Counted from the stretch's first letter, positions 42,186-51,468 are shown. The stretch is 64,000 nt of DNA from Anaerolineae bacterium (GCA_023954475.1 JAMLHW010000007.1:1-64000), one strand, 5' to 3'. A program made the numbers and translations. The notes: a model not told the origin generated them from the sequence alone.

Positions 42186-42836
42186 ATGACTACAATCCTG
42201 CTCGTACGCCACGCACAGAATGATTGGGTAGACAAAAATCGATTGGCCGGTTGGACGCCTGGTGTTCATCTGAACGCTGAAGGACGGCAACAAGCCACGT
42301 TGTTGGGCGAACGGCTGGCGCATTTGCCCATTGCAGCGATATACAGCAGCCCATTGGAGCGCTGTATGGAATCGGCCGAATTCATTGCCGCTCATCACAA
42401 TCTGCCCCTGACCCAATTGCCTGAGATCGGAGAAGTCCGCTACGGCAAATGGGAGGGCAAGAAAATTGCCAAGCTGGCCAAAAAGCCGGAGTGGCACGCC
42501 GTACAGTTCTTTCCCAGCCGCTTCGGTTTTCCCAACGGTGAAACCATGCGTGGTGTTCAAGCGCGTGCAGTCACGGCATTGGAACAAGTCGCTGTAAACC
42601 ACCACGATGACATGATCGTCGCCGTTTCCCATGCAGATGTGATCAAGCTGGTTTTGGCCCATTATCTGGGGATGCACATCGATCTGTTTCAGCGGATTGG
42701 ATTAGCCCCGGCATCGGTAAGCGTGGTACATTTAGCGGATAAGGGGTGGGTGCGCATCGGCCGAATTAATGATGCCGGCCCCATTCAGGCGCCCAAACGC
42801 CCGCCACCTGTAGATAACGAAAATACCAAACAATAG
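42186..42836 (+). CDS. Histidine-phosphatase superfamily phosphomutase (MSMEG_4193 type)
   Basis: 216 residues. Catalytic LVRHAQNDW near the N-terminus (RHA variant of RHG), SSPLERCMESAEFI, GEVRYGKWEG, and a second catalytic His in VAVSHADVIKLVL. Members are phosphoglycerate-mutase-like phosphatases; the substrate here is unknown. It opens a cassette with a DUF3090 protein and a SCO1664-type kinase fold protein, an arrangement I know from Actinobacteria. A TATGCT -10-like hexamer lies 12 bases before the ATG and no ribosome site is seen, so the message may be leaderless. Confidence 0.85.
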   Translation: MTTILLVRHAQNDWVDKNRLAGWTPGVHLNAEGRQQATLLGERLAHLPIAAIYSSPLERCMESAEFIAAHHNLPLTQLPEIGEVRYGKWEGKKIAKLAKKPEWHAVQFFPSRFGFPNGETMRGVQARAVTALEQVAVNHHDDMIVAVSHADVIKLVLAHYLGMHIDLFQRIGLAPASVSVVHLADKGWVRIGRINDAGPIQAPKRPPPVDNENTKQ

Positions 42837-42865
42837 GATTTGCATTTACGAGGATTTGTGCAGCT

Positions 42866-43387
42866 ATGCCACAACACATCGAACTCAATCCGGTTTCTCA
42901 TTTGACCGTTGCAACTGTCGGCAAACCTGGCCAACGTACCTTCTACTTGCAAGGAAGCAAAGGCAATGATGTCGTATCCGTCGTGATCGAGAAGTTCCAG
43001 GCCTCGACACTTGCCGACAGCTTTGAGAAATTGATCGCCGTTTTGCGCCGTGAACACCCTGAAATTCAAGATGCGCTGAGCAGATCGGCGAATTTCGATC
43101 TGCGTTTGCGTGAACCAGTCGAAGCATTGTTTCGCGTGGGCAATTTGGGATTGGGCTATAATGAAGACGTGCAAAAGGTCGTTCTCGTCGCATACGAATT
43201 AGTCGATGAAGAAGAGGCGGAAGAGGCCAGTGCTGTCAGTTTTTGGGCAACACCGGAACACATTCTCGCACTGATTGAGCACACGCGTCATGTTGTCAAG
43301 GCTGGGCGGCCAATCTGCGGCAATTGTGGGCAACCTATCGATCCGGAAGGGCATTGGTGTGCGCAGCGCAATGGACACAAAGCATAG
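42866..43387 (+). CDS. DUF3090 family protein
   Basis: 173 residues. Features of DUF3090: TVGKPGQRTFYLQGSKGNDVVSVVIEK (motif PGQRTFYLQG), EALFRVGNLGLGYNE, ATPEHILALIEHTRHVVKAGRP, and a C-terminal zinc-ribbon half (CGNCGQPIDPEGHWC). Its function is not known. It is always near the phosphomutase and the SCO1664-type gene in the organisms where I recall it; here the three are in order with gaps of 30 and 25 bases. Confidence 0.85.
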   Translation: MPQHIELNPVSHLTVATVGKPGQRTFYLQGSKGNDVVSVVIEKFQASTLADSFEKLIAVLRREHPEIQDALSRSANFDLRLREPVEALFRVGNLGLGYNEDVQKVVLVAYELVDEEEAEEASAVSFWATPEHILALIEHTRHVVKAGRPICGNCGQPIDPEGHWCAQRNGHKA

Positions 43388-43411
43388 TTTGTACCGACTG
43401 TTGGGCAGTTG

Positions 43412-44149
43412 ATGGATGATCAAGCCGTCGCAACCTATCTGACGAATTTGAACCGGGGCGAAATCGAGTCGGCCGGTTTGCTGGATTGGGGATCTAACTA
43501 CACGTTTCTCGTCGAAATCTGTCTTTCGGCCGATGACAAGCACACGGGAAATGCCCTGCGTGCTGTCTATAAACCACAACGTGGCGAACGACCTCTGTGG
43601 GATTTTCCGGCAGGCTCCCTCTATTTACGCGAACAGGCCGCTTTTGTTGTCAGCGAATTGTTGGGCTGGCGTTTGGTACCACCGACGATAATTCGTGGCG
43701 GTCCTTACGGTAAAGGGTCTGTGCAACTCTTCATCAATCACGATCCCGATGAGCATTATCTGACTTTCAGCGGTCAATTTGTCGATCAATTACAACGCAT
43801 TGTGCTGTTTGACGCTGTTATCAACAACGCCGACCGCAAGAGTGGTCATGTTTTACTCGACCACACGGACCGGCTTTGGTCAATCGACCACGGCATTTGT
43901 TTTCACAGCGAGTACAAATTGCGCAGTGTCATCTGGGAGTTTGCCGGAAATGACATTCCCGAAGCGCTGGTCGCAGATTTGCTCAAACTGAAATCGGCAC
44001 TGGAAACGGATACGGAATCGGCCGAATTGCGCACACTCCTTTCAGATAGAGAAATGAACGCCTTGCTTGTTCGGACACAACAACTGGCAGACCAGCGCAT
44101 CTTTCCCCTTCCAGGCCCAGGCCGCCATTATCCCTGGCCTCCCGTCTGA
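43412..44149 (+). CDS. SCO1664-type protein with PI3/4-kinase-like fold
   Basis: 245 residues; ATG 43412 is preferred over the TTG just before it, though no strong ribosome site is visible. GLLDWGSNYTFLVEI at the start forms the glycine-rich strand. YKPQRGERPLWDFPAGSLY carries a nucleotide-binding Lys. DAVINNADRKSGHVL and WSIDHGICFH give catalytic-loop-like D-x-x-x-N-x-D-R-K and DHG, as in phosphatidylinositol-kinase-related small kinases. Probably phosphorylates a small molecule or protein. It is the third gene of the cassette. Confidence 0.82.
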   Translation: MDDQAVATYLTNLNRGEIESAGLLDWGSNYTFLVEICLSADDKHTGNALRAVYKPQRGERPLWDFPAGSLYLREQAAFVVSELLGWRLVPPTIIRGGPYGKGSVQLFINHDPDEHYLTFSGQFVDQLQRIVLFDAVINNADRKSGHVLLDHTDRLWSIDHGICFHSEYKLRSVIWEFAGNDIPEALVADLLKLKSALETDTESAELRTLLSDREMNALLVRTQQLADQRIFPLPGPGRHYPWPPV

Positions 44150-44175
44150 TGAAGACAATCTGCTCCTGAGTAAAC

Positions 44176-45234
44176 ATGTCGCAAACGATATTGGTTATAG
44201 ACGATAATCCGGAAACGCTACAGCTTACCGCTCTCATTTTGACCCGCCACGGATACCACGTCCGACAGGCTCTCGACGGTGCCAAAGGTATTGAGATGGC
44301 AGTTGCAGCTCCACCTGATCTGATCTTGCTGGACATCATGATGCCGGGTATGGATGGATTTGAAACGTGCCGCCAGTTACGGAAACACGATCAGCTCAAG
44401 GACGTACCTGTCGTGATGTTCACCGCACGGTCCCAGGCATCAGATCGTCGTGAAGCGTATGCCGCCGGAGCTAACGAGTATATTGTAAAACCACTGCGCC
44501 CCACGGTACTGACGCAATACGTGCAATCGACTTTGGAGACCGCCATTTCAGCGCAGGAGTTGACCACAACGCCCACGAGAGAGAAGGTTGTATTAGGGTT
44601 GATGACCGTACAGGCTGGGATGGAGAGCGGTTTCATTGGTATAAATCTGGCTGCGTGCCTCAGTGAACTGGATTGTAATGTGTTGCTCGTCAATGTCGCG
44701 TCGTCTGAAGCAATCGAAACAGGCGGATGGTCGCGTGTTCAGCCGTTCGGCGCCACTGTGACCGATGTGGCAGGTGTCAGCGCCGTCGAACAGGTCTGTC
44801 AATCATGGGAACACATTTCGGCCGATACCACCAGCCAATCGCCAGTCAAGAAATCCGTCATTATCCTCAATCTAGATCATCTGGATTATCGCGAATTACA
44901 TCAATTATCAATCCCAATCGATCATTTGATTATCTGCTTTCCCCCTCATCTGGCAGCCATGTCAAAAACACAGGCACTGCTCGAAGAATTGCAAAATGCA
45001 CAGCTATTTGTAGCTGGGCTGCATGCGCTGTTGATCAATTTACAAAGCGAACGCCAACTGACCAAAACAACCGTCACCAGTCTGCTGCAATATCCGCTGC
45101 TGGACATTGTTAACATCAACGCAGTTGATTTGGCTGCTGCAGAGACAACACAACAACCATTTGCATTGTTGTATCCACAGCATCAGGCAGCACGGCAATT
45201 GCGACAAATCGCTATCCAACTCATCGAAAACTAA
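44176..45234 (+). CDS. Response-regulator receiver fused to a degenerate CpaE/MinD-like ATPase
   Basis: 352 residues. Residues 1-120 form a receiver: acidic pair VIDDNPETL, phospho-Asp in LILLDIMMPGMDGF, Thr in VVMFTARS, Lys in YIVKPLRP. Residues ~135-350 follow the MinD/CpaE order (VVLGLMTVQAGMESGFIGINLAACL, NVLLVNV, VIILNL, LIICFPPH), but the deviant Walker A KGGxGKT has become AGMESGF, so ATP binding is doubtful. It likely acts as a switchable localisation or scaffold factor, as CpaE does for pili. Follows the SCO1664-type gene by 26 bases. Confidence 0.75.
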   Translation: MSQTILVIDDNPETLQLTALILTRHGYHVRQALDGAKGIEMAVAAPPDLILLDIMMPGMDGFETCRQLRKHDQLKDVPVVMFTARSQASDRREAYAAGANEYIVKPLRPTVLTQYVQSTLETAISAQELTTTPTREKVVLGLMTVQAGMESGFIGINLAACLSELDCNVLLVNVASSEAIETGGWSRVQPFGATVTDVAGVSAVEQVCQSWEHISADTTSQSPVKKSVIILNLDHLDYRELHQLSIPIDHLIICFPPHLAAMSKTQALLEELQNAQLFVAGLHALLINLQSERQLTKTTVTSLLQYPLLDIVNINAVDLAAAETTQQPFALLYPQHQAARQLRQIAIQLIEN

Positions 45235-45271
45235 TGCGCATGCGTGCATAGGAGCACGCCTGGTAAATGTC

Positions 45272-46045
45272 ATGGCAAGTGAGCAGTTGTTGGAACGGGC
45301 CAGGGAATTGCTGGGTGCATCACGCCATACTGTGGCTTTGACTGGTGCCGGCGTCAGTACGCGCTCCGGCATTCCCGATTTTCGTACGCCCAATTCCGGC
45401 TTGTGGCACGATGTTGACCCGTTGGAAGTAGCGAGTATTGCAAGTTTTCGCGCCCATCCCGAACGATTTTATGCCTGGTTACACGCAGTCGCATCCAAGG
45501 CCATTCATGCGTTACCCAATCCCGCACACGTTGCATTGGCACAGTTAAAGCAGTTCGGCCCATTGCAGAGCGTCATCACACAGAATATTGACGCGCTGCA
45601 CACGCGTGCGGGATCGAAAAAGGTTTTTGAACTGCACGGCACACTGCGCCGTGCAACTTGTATGCAGTGCCAGACCAATTACGATGCGCGGGCTTTGTTC
45701 GATCTGTTTCTGGAAACAGGCGCTGTGCCCCATTGTCCGCGTTGTGACGGTGTACTCAAGCCCGATGTCATTTTGTATGGTGAAACGCTACCCTGGCGTG
45801 TATGGGCAGCAGCACGGCAAAGTGTGCGTCTTTGTGATGTTCTGCTGGTGGCAGGATCGTCGCTGGAAGTGGCACCTTCGGCCGATTTGCCTCTGCTCGC
45901 CAAACATACGGGAGCCAAATTGATCATCGTGAACTATACGCCGACATTTGCCGATGCCTATGCCGATGTTGTCATTCACGACGATGTTGCCGACGTGCTG
46001 CCGCTCTTGGCCGTACCATTCCTTCATGCCGACGACATCGCGTAA
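45272..46045 (+). CDS. Sir2-type NAD-dependent protein deacylase
   Basis: 257 residues from ATG 45272; AGGAG lies 17 bases upstream, rather far. NAD-binding GAGVSTRSGIPDFRTPNSGLW (as GAGVSTRSGIPDFR), TQNIDALH, catalytic His in ELHGTLRR, a four-Cys zinc site (CMQC and CPRC), GSSLEVAPSADLPLLA. Removes acyl groups from lysines with NAD. It overlaps no other gene and follows the receiver-ATPase gene after 37 bases. Confidence 0.9.
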   Translation: MASEQLLERARELLGASRHTVALTGAGVSTRSGIPDFRTPNSGLWHDVDPLEVASIASFRAHPERFYAWLHAVASKAIHALPNPAHVALAQLKQFGPLQSVITQNIDALHTRAGSKKVFELHGTLRRATCMQCQTNYDARALFDLFLETGAVPHCPRCDGVLKPDVILYGETLPWRVWAAARQSVRLCDVLLVAGSSLEVAPSADLPLLAKHTGAKLIIVNYTPTFADAYADVVIHDDVADVLPLLAVPFLHADDIA

Positions 46046-46245
46046 AATCTGATTTTCGGCCGATACCTATACATTTCTAATTGCCGCCCCCTCATTCCCC
46101 GTTACAATCGATCTCGACGTAAGAAAAACAAGCATCCGCTCGTCTATTAAGCGGATTCATTGACAGGTTACGATTAAATTCTGATCGGAGTTCCCTCTTT
46201 TCAATAAGCGGCAACTCGATACACAATAGACAAGGGAAAGAAGGC

Positions 46246-47199
46246 ATGCAAAAAGAACGCGTCATTATTATTGGTTCTGGCCCCGCTGGCCTGACCGCAG
46301 CATTGTATACAGCTCGAGCACAAATGGACCCGTTGGTCATCGTCGGCCCTCAAATGGGCGGGCAGGTCGCGATTACACACGAAGTGGAAAACTATCCGGG
46401 ATTTGTCGATGGTATCTCCGGCCCCGATTTGATTGACGTGATGTCAAAGCAGGCGGAACGCTTTGGAACACGCTATGCGTATGAAGAGGTTGTGGAAGTC
46501 GATTTCACCTCCGGCTCGCCGTTTACGGTCAAAACGCACCAGAATGTCTATTCGGCCGATGTCGTTATCGTGACAGCCGGTGCATCCCCCCGCAAGTTAG
46601 GCGTCCCCGGTGAAGACATGTTGACGGGGCAAGGTGTAAGTTACTGCGGCACCTGCGACGGCTTCTTTTTCCGTGGCAAAGACATCGTCGTCATCGGTGG
46701 CGGTGACAGCGCGCTGGAAGAAGGTATTTTCCTGACACGCTTCGCCAACAAAGTCGAAATCATCCATCGGCGCGATGAACTGCGCGGCGGTGCCACACTC
46801 CAGAAACGCGCATTCAACAACGACAAAATCTCATTCATTTGGGATACAGTCGTCACTGAAATTCGCGGCGACGGCATGGTGAACGAAGTCGTTCTGGAAA
46901 ACGTCAAGACAGGGGAGCAAACCGTCCATCCGACCGAAGGGATTTTTATCTTCATTGGCCACTATCCCAATAGCAACTTCCTCGTTGACCAGTTGGAAAT
47001 GGACGAAGAAGGCTATGTTCTCACCGATGAGTTGATGCGCACCAGTGTGCCGGGCGTTTTTGCTGCCGGCGAAATTCAGGATCCGATTTATCGCCAGGTC
47101 GCAACATCAGTCGGCCAGGGTACGGCTGCGGCGATGCAGGCAGAAAAATGGTTATCGGAACACGAAAGTGAACTGCTGGAAGCGGTAACTGCCGATTAG
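46246..47199 (+). CDS. trxB: Thioredoxin reductase
   Basis: 317 residues. FAD motif IIGSGPAGLTAALYTARA, redox pair CGTC in GVSYCGTCDGFF, NADPH motif VVIGGGDSALEEG, and the C-terminal FAD signature GVFAAGEIQDPIYRQVATSVGQGTAA, seen as VFAAGEI. Reduces thioredoxin with NADPH. A ribosome site (AGAAGG) precedes the ATG. The 200-base upstream gap has one TCGGCCGA and a 7-bp hairpin (ATCCGCT/AGCGGAT near 46133) of unknown role. Confidence 0.95.
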   Translation: MQKERVIIIGSGPAGLTAALYTARAQMDPLVIVGPQMGGQVAITHEVENYPGFVDGISGPDLIDVMSKQAERFGTRYAYEEVVEVDFTSGSPFTVKTHQNVYSADVVIVTAGASPRKLGVPGEDMLTGQGVSYCGTCDGFFFRGKDIVVIGGGDSALEEGIFLTRFANKVEIIHRRDELRGGATLQKRAFNNDKISFIWDTVVTEIRGDGMVNEVVLENVKTGEQTVHPTEGIFIFIGHYPNSNFLVDQLEMDEEGYVLTDELMRTSVPGVFAAGEIQDPIYRQVATSVGQGTAAAMQAEKWLSEHESELLEAVTAD

Positions 47200-47226
47200 A
47201 AGCGACAGGCAAATGTCTAGCATTCC

Positions 47227-47260
47227 GGGGCGAACACAACAGTTCGCCCCTATTTGTTTT
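47227..47260. terminator. Bidirectional terminator between trxB and the metalloprotease gene
   Basis: GGGGCGAAC and GTTCGCCCC pair perfectly with a 6-base loop, followed by tatttgtttt. It lies between two convergent genes; the minus-strand gene's stop is inside the right arm. Confidence 0.8.
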
Positions 47261-48530
47261 CTACGGTTTCCTGCAATTGTTCAAACGTCGTAATCGTGCC
47301 AATCGTGTCCATAAAATCACGTAACGAAATGCTATTTTCGCGCAGTTCGACCACGAGCGGCCCGACCGGATCACCACCACTGGCACCCGGTTCGTCAGCG
47401 TATGCACCGTAGAATGCGAAGTAGGCCTGATTCAGTTTGCGAATGTTGTAACCGTTGGCAACAAACAGTTGCCGACGTTGTTCCATGTACGTTTCGGCTT
47501 CTTCGATTTGCCCTGCGGCCAGAAGCTCATCGACACGTTGACGGGTAATGTTCATTTCAGCACGAAAGTCAAAGGTGGGCGGCTCAAATTCGGCCGAATC
47601 CTCCACTTCCACATTCTCTACTGCAACCGGCACCAATGCAGGATAGAAACGTTCAATTACCTGTCGGCCGATCTCACCACCGACAATCGACGCCGTCGTT
47701 TCATTCATTGTCCGTACGCCCCGGCCTAGTTCAGACAACGGCGTCAGAAATTGCAGACCGAGCGGCTTGAACGCCAACCAATGGTGCGCCCATTCGTGAG
47801 CAAAGACATCGGCTAACCAATTGAGATTGGCGCTTTCCTGAATCATCGCGGGGTATATGCCCAGCCCACCGATGGGTACAACCAGTGCCGCATACCCCAA
47901 CTCTTCAAATATAGCCTGCTCTACTACTTCGTGCTCAGCAATGGATAGATCGGCCTTGAGCGGAATCGAGCGCAAAGTGCGAATTTCATCGCGGGGTGAG
48001 ATGATCAACATCGTCGGCAATGGTGTCATCGTAGCGGAAACAGGAGGCCAGGTTCGGCCGAAAACGTCAAACGATTCTTCAGTGAGAATAGTCGAAACTT
48101 GTTGCTCCAACACTGCTTCTGCTAGCGGCTGCAACGCTTCCATCTGCAACCGCAAACGCTCCCATTCGGCCAGGGCGGTTTCGATATGCAACGCATCACT
48201 ATTGGCATAAGCAAGCTCCAATTCATATGTCGCCCACTGCCTTTCTGTTACCAAATCCAGATAATCGAGAACCACGGCTTGTTGAGCGTCACCATCCAGC
48301 AAATGATGCGTTCCGATCAGAGCAGCTTCAGCTTTGTTGAATAATGTTGCTATTTCCCAGCTTACGAAATCATAGCGGCGATCACCGACAATCAGTTGGA
48401 TTTGCAATGACTCATCATTTCGTGCTGACCAGGACGGCACCAGAATCACTAGCATGGCGATGATTACCCCAACCCACACAAATAACCGTCTGTCTATGCG
48501 TATCCTGCGAAATTGATGCATGCTGTTCAT
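47250..48530 (-). CDS. Membrane-anchored putative zinc metalloprotease (HEWAHH)
   Basis: About 427 residues, taking the ATG at 48528-48530 (or the one at 48521); the longer frame to 48602 has no support. One N-terminal anchor (LFVWVGVIIAMLVILVP), a helical region, then NWLADVFAHEWAHHWLAF, an HExxH zinc motif, with a downstream MNETTASIVGGEIG that could give the third ligand Glu. This is gluzincin-like. The C-terminal TPR-like segment (DELLAAGQIEEAETYMEQR) may bind substrate. Faces outside. Three TCGGCCGA copies lie in it. Confidence 0.65.
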   Translation of the reverse strand: MNSMHQFRRIRIDRRLFVWVGVIIAMLVILVPSWSARNDESLQIQLIVGDRRYDFVSWEIATLFNKAEAALIGTHHLLDGDAQQAVVLDYLDLVTERQWATYELELAYANSDALHIETALAEWERLRLQMEALQPLAEAVLEQQVSTILTEESFDVFGRTWPPVSATMTPLPTMLIISPRDEIRTLRSIPLKADLSIAEHEVVEQAIFEELGYAALVVPIGGLGIYPAMIQESANLNWLADVFAHEWAHHWLAFKPLGLQFLTPLSELGRGVRTMNETTASIVGGEIGRQVIERFYPALVPVAVENVEVEDSAEFEPPTFDFRAEMNITRQRVDELLAAGQIEEAETYMEQRRQLFVANGYNIRKLNQAYFAFYGAYADEPGASGGDPVGPLVVELRENSISLRDFMDTIGTITTFEQLQETVENK

Positions 48531-48659
48531 CCGTACATTAAGGCGCTGTCTGCCGATCATAAGACTAAAACAGTCCACACTCCATCGACATGCTGCCATC
48601 ATGAGTCAGGCATGAGCCTCAATGGAAATCCAGCACAAGCAGCACAGGACAATTGCATT

Positions 48660-49640
48660 CTATTTGCCGAAGAGAATTCGCTCCATATAGGCATTGTCCC
48701 AACCAGCCTTCAATCGTTTGATAGCGATACTTGCTTTGACCGAGTCTTCCTGCCGAATAAGATTGAGCGCCCAACGGCGTAAAGCTGCCATGTTTTCTTG
48801 ACCGTTCCCTTGTCGCAACCGGCTTTCATCCTCGCGAAACGCAATATCCAGCACCCAATGCACCTTGTTTTCAACACCCCAGTGCGAGCGTGTGGCCGCT
48901 AAGATACGTCGAGCGTCAGGTTCCAATGAAGTGATGTAGTAGCGTGTATCCGGTCTGCGACGCTTATCATCCGTTGAGCGTTGCCCGACCACTTTGACAA
49001 TGCTCCGTAGTTCGGGCCAATGATGTCTGCGACGCAAGAAAGCTAACCATTCCGGGTCAGCGATCACCCAACAACGACGTGTCTCGACGCGACCATGCCC
49101 TTTGCTTGCCTGAGCAACAAAATCCATATTCGGCTGATTGAAGTTGTCATCGTTGGCAAAACGAAACAGGTGGTCAACATCTTCGAATAGTGTGCCTTGG
49201 TTCTTTTTCAGTGCGAGCACGTAATCTCCCTCGAGGTCAATCACTTGTTGGGCAATCTCACGCTGACAACCCATTGCGTCGAGCGTCACAATACACCCTT
49301 TCAACAGTAACATGTCCAGCAACTGTGGTATTGCCGTGATTTCATTCGACTTGGCATCAACTTTCACCTGACCCAGTACCAATCGATTCGCCTCAGACCA
49401 CGCGTTGACCATATGGATTGCACCCTTTTTGCCACCTTTTGTGAAGGCGCGACGAATTGTCTTGCCATCAATCGCTATGATGTCGCCATCACTCACGTCT
49501 TGGACATCACTGATCCACTGCATGAAGCTATTTTGGAGTTGATCAGGATCGAGTAGCAGGAACACGCGGCGGAACGTGTATTGTGTCGGAACATCATGTG
49601 GCATTTCCAGGAACTGGCGAAACCAACGTTCTTTACTCCT
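48660..49640 (-). pseudogene. ISAs1 transposase, C-terminal part
   Basis: Encodes the catalytic part of an ISAs1-family transposase: KERWFRQFLEMPHDVPTQYTF (split at the insertion; motifs MPHDVPTQYTFRRVF), DIIAIDGKTIRRAF with the first Asp, VTLDAMGCQREIAQ, GDYVLALKKNQGTLF and the final RSHWGVENKVHWVLD with the E. The N-terminal ~60 residues lie beyond the inserted IS110 element, so no full protein can be made. Confidence 0.88.
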
Positions 49641-49644
49641 ATGA

Positions 49645-49860
49645 TGTAGTTGAGCGAGAGACTATTCTCTCGCATATAATTCTCGTAGTAGCTGAGGCCG
49701 ATGTTTTTCTCCTTGAATACAAGATTCGGCACACAGAGTATCGCCTCGGCTCTACGAGGGGTTTCGTATTAGCTGGTTGTGGTCAAGCCGCGCATCACCA
49801 TCTAGGTTGTGAGCCTCGTAGAGTGCAGAGGTCGCCTCAGCAAAGCCGCTGAATGGAGGT
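49645..49860 (+). ncRNA. Candidate bridge RNA region of the IS110-family element
   Basis: The non-coding left end upstream of the recombinase is the place where IS110-group elements encode a bridge RNA that pairs with donor and target. A strong hairpin (GCGAGAG-actatt-CTCTCGC, about 49653-49672) and a second dyad around gcctcggctctacgagg (about 49743-49762) are visible. The exact RNA ends and guide loops are not resolvable by eye. Confidence 0.5.
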
Positions 49861-49865
49861 AACCG

Positions 49866-51032
49866 ATGGTCTACATAGGAATCGATATTGCCAAACGTAG
49901 CCACACAGCGTTGGCACTCACGGCTGACCGCGATATCGTCTGGTCAGATGTGTCAGTCACCAATGATCGCGATGGATTCGAAGCATTGCAGCAACGCCTT
50001 ATTGACCTGGACGCTGATATCCTGGTCGGGCTGGAAGCGACCAGCATTTACTGGTTGGCGCTGTATGCGTTCCTGATAGAGCAGGAGATTGCCGTCGTTG
50101 TTTTCAATCCGTTGCAGATTCATGCTTACCGCAAAAGTGGTATCCGTAAACGCAAAGATGACCGCATTGATGCGTTTTGGATTGCCGACTACATGCGCGT
50201 TGGCCACACTCAGATGCCACCGCAGTTTGAACCACACTTGATGCAATTGCGTGAGTTGACGCGCTTTCGTGCTGGGCTTACCGACCAATTGGGACGTGTG
50301 AAGCGCCAGATTATCGGTGTGCTTGACCGCATCTTTCCCGAGTATGAGACGTTATTTTCCAGCATCTTTATCCAGTCCTCGCGTCGATTACTGGCTGAAG
50401 CCGTCTCGCCTGTTGAGTTTGCTGATTGCGACCTCTCTGAACTGGCTGACCTGCTTCAGCGCAGTAGTCGTGGCCGTTTTGGTTCGGTCAAGGCGGCTGA
50501 GATTCAAGCCACTGCCGCACGCTCTATCGGCGTTACTTTTCTGGTCGATGCCCTCTCTGTTCAGATGCGTTGCCTACTTGGCCAACTCGACCTACTCGAA
50601 GCCCAGTGTGCTGATATCGATGCCGAGATTGCCGCTTTTGTCAACCAGATGGAGCAATTTATCACCACCATCCCTGGCATTGGCCCTGTCACTGGTGCCA
50701 CAATTCTGGCTGAAATTGGTGACATTGAGCGTTTTGCCTCTCCGGCTAAACTTGTCGCTTATGCTGGTATCGACCCTTCCGTCTATCAAAGTGGTCAATT
50801 CAACGCCTGGCACACTCGCATGAGCAAGCGTGGCTCACCCTATTTGCGCCATGCTCTCTGGCAAGCTGCCGTGTCAGCCATCCGGTTTGACCCGCAACTC
50901 AAAGCATACTACGAGCGCCGTCTTGCTGAGGGCAAGCACCGTAATGTCATATTGGGAGCTGTCTGTCGCCAATTGCTCAATCGCATCTTCGTCATTCTCA
51001 AGGAACAACGTCCTTACGAAATACGCAGCTAA
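49866..51032 (+). CDS. IS110-family transposase / RNA-guided recombinase
   Basis: 388 residues; ATG preceded by GGAGGT. N-terminal RuvC-like DEDD domain: YIGIDIAKRSHTALAL (first Asp), LVGLEATSIYWLALY (Glu), RKSGIRKRKDDRIDAFWIADY (Asp pair). C-terminal transposase_20 domain with TIPGIGPVTGATILAEIGDI, LVAYAGIDPSVYQSG and SKRGSPYLRHALWQAA, which holds the serine used in strand transfer. It appears intact. Confidence 0.92.
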   Translation: MVYIGIDIAKRSHTALALTADRDIVWSDVSVTNDRDGFEALQQRLIDLDADILVGLEATSIYWLALYAFLIEQEIAVVVFNPLQIHAYRKSGIRKRKDDRIDAFWIADYMRVGHTQMPPQFEPHLMQLRELTRFRAGLTDQLGRVKRQIIGVLDRIFPEYETLFSSIFIQSSRRLLAEAVSPVEFADCDLSELADLLQRSSRGRFGSVKAAEIQATAARSIGVTFLVDALSVQMRCLLGQLDLLEAQCADIDAEIAAFVNQMEQFITTIPGIGPVTGATILAEIGDIERFASPAKLVAYAGIDPSVYQSGQFNAWHTRMSKRGSPYLRHALWQAAVSAIRFDPQLKAYYERRLAEGKHRNVILGAVCRQLLNRIFVILKEQRPYEIRS

Positions 51033-51083
51033 CTTGTTAAAGTTCGGTCTCTGCTACGTCAAAGTTGGTCTTGACTTTTCATA

Positions 51084-51253
51084 GCAGGTCTGGCATATTC
51101 TTCCACTGCTGGCCAACTATCAGCGTGCGCAATCACCGCACACAACGCCATAGTGATGACCGTGACCAGCGGGTGACGCGTCCCCTCTCGCCGTCTTGGA
51201 TCCTCCACTTCTTCAAAATAATCTGTGATTGGAGCAGTTCTGTTTGGAAACAT
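51084..51253 (-). pseudogene. ISAs1 transposase, N-terminal part
   Basis: ATG 51251-51253 with GAGGG about 9 bases upstream begins MFPNRTAPITDYFEEVEDPRRREG, then HPLVTVITMALCAVIAHADSWPAVEEYAR, the ISAs1 N-terminal domain (motifs FEEVEDPRR and MALCAVIAHADSW). The frame then enters IS110 sequence and stops. Confidence 0.85.
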
Positions 51254-51468
51254 CGGCACATCCCTCGTTTTTCCTAAAACTACTCCGTTATTTTGAGAAT
51301 GCAATTGCCCTGACGAGCAGCACACGTTAACCCGTTTGCACCGCTCGTTGAATCCAGAGACAATTGCCGTAGACAAAAATTTTCCGCATTGTTTACGATG
51401 CACTATGCTACAATGCCCATGCGGAAATCAGGCAAATTTAGATGATCTCACAAAGAAGGTGATTGTTT

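Larger units (their letters stand above)
49640..51083 (+). mobile_element. IS110-family element inserted in the ISAs1 transposase gene
   Basis: Boundaries were inferred from where the ISAs1 reading frame breaks on each side. It has a long non-coding left end (about 225 bases), the transposase gene and a short right end (about 50 bases), as in the IS110 group. There are no long terminal inverted repeats, as expected. Confidence 0.78.
48645..51312 (-). mobile_element. ISAs1-family insertion sequence, interrupted by an IS110-family element
   Basis: Terminal inverted repeats CAGGACAATTGCATTCT (48645-48661) and CAGGGCAATTGCATTCT on the minus strand (51296-51312) match at 16 of 17. Flanking 10-base direct repeats acaagcagca (48635-48644) and acgagcagca (51313-51322) match at 9 of 10, a good ISAs1-type target duplication. 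The transposase gene is cut by a nested element at about 49640-51083. Without the insert the element would be about 1.2 kb, the normal size. Confidence 0.88.
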
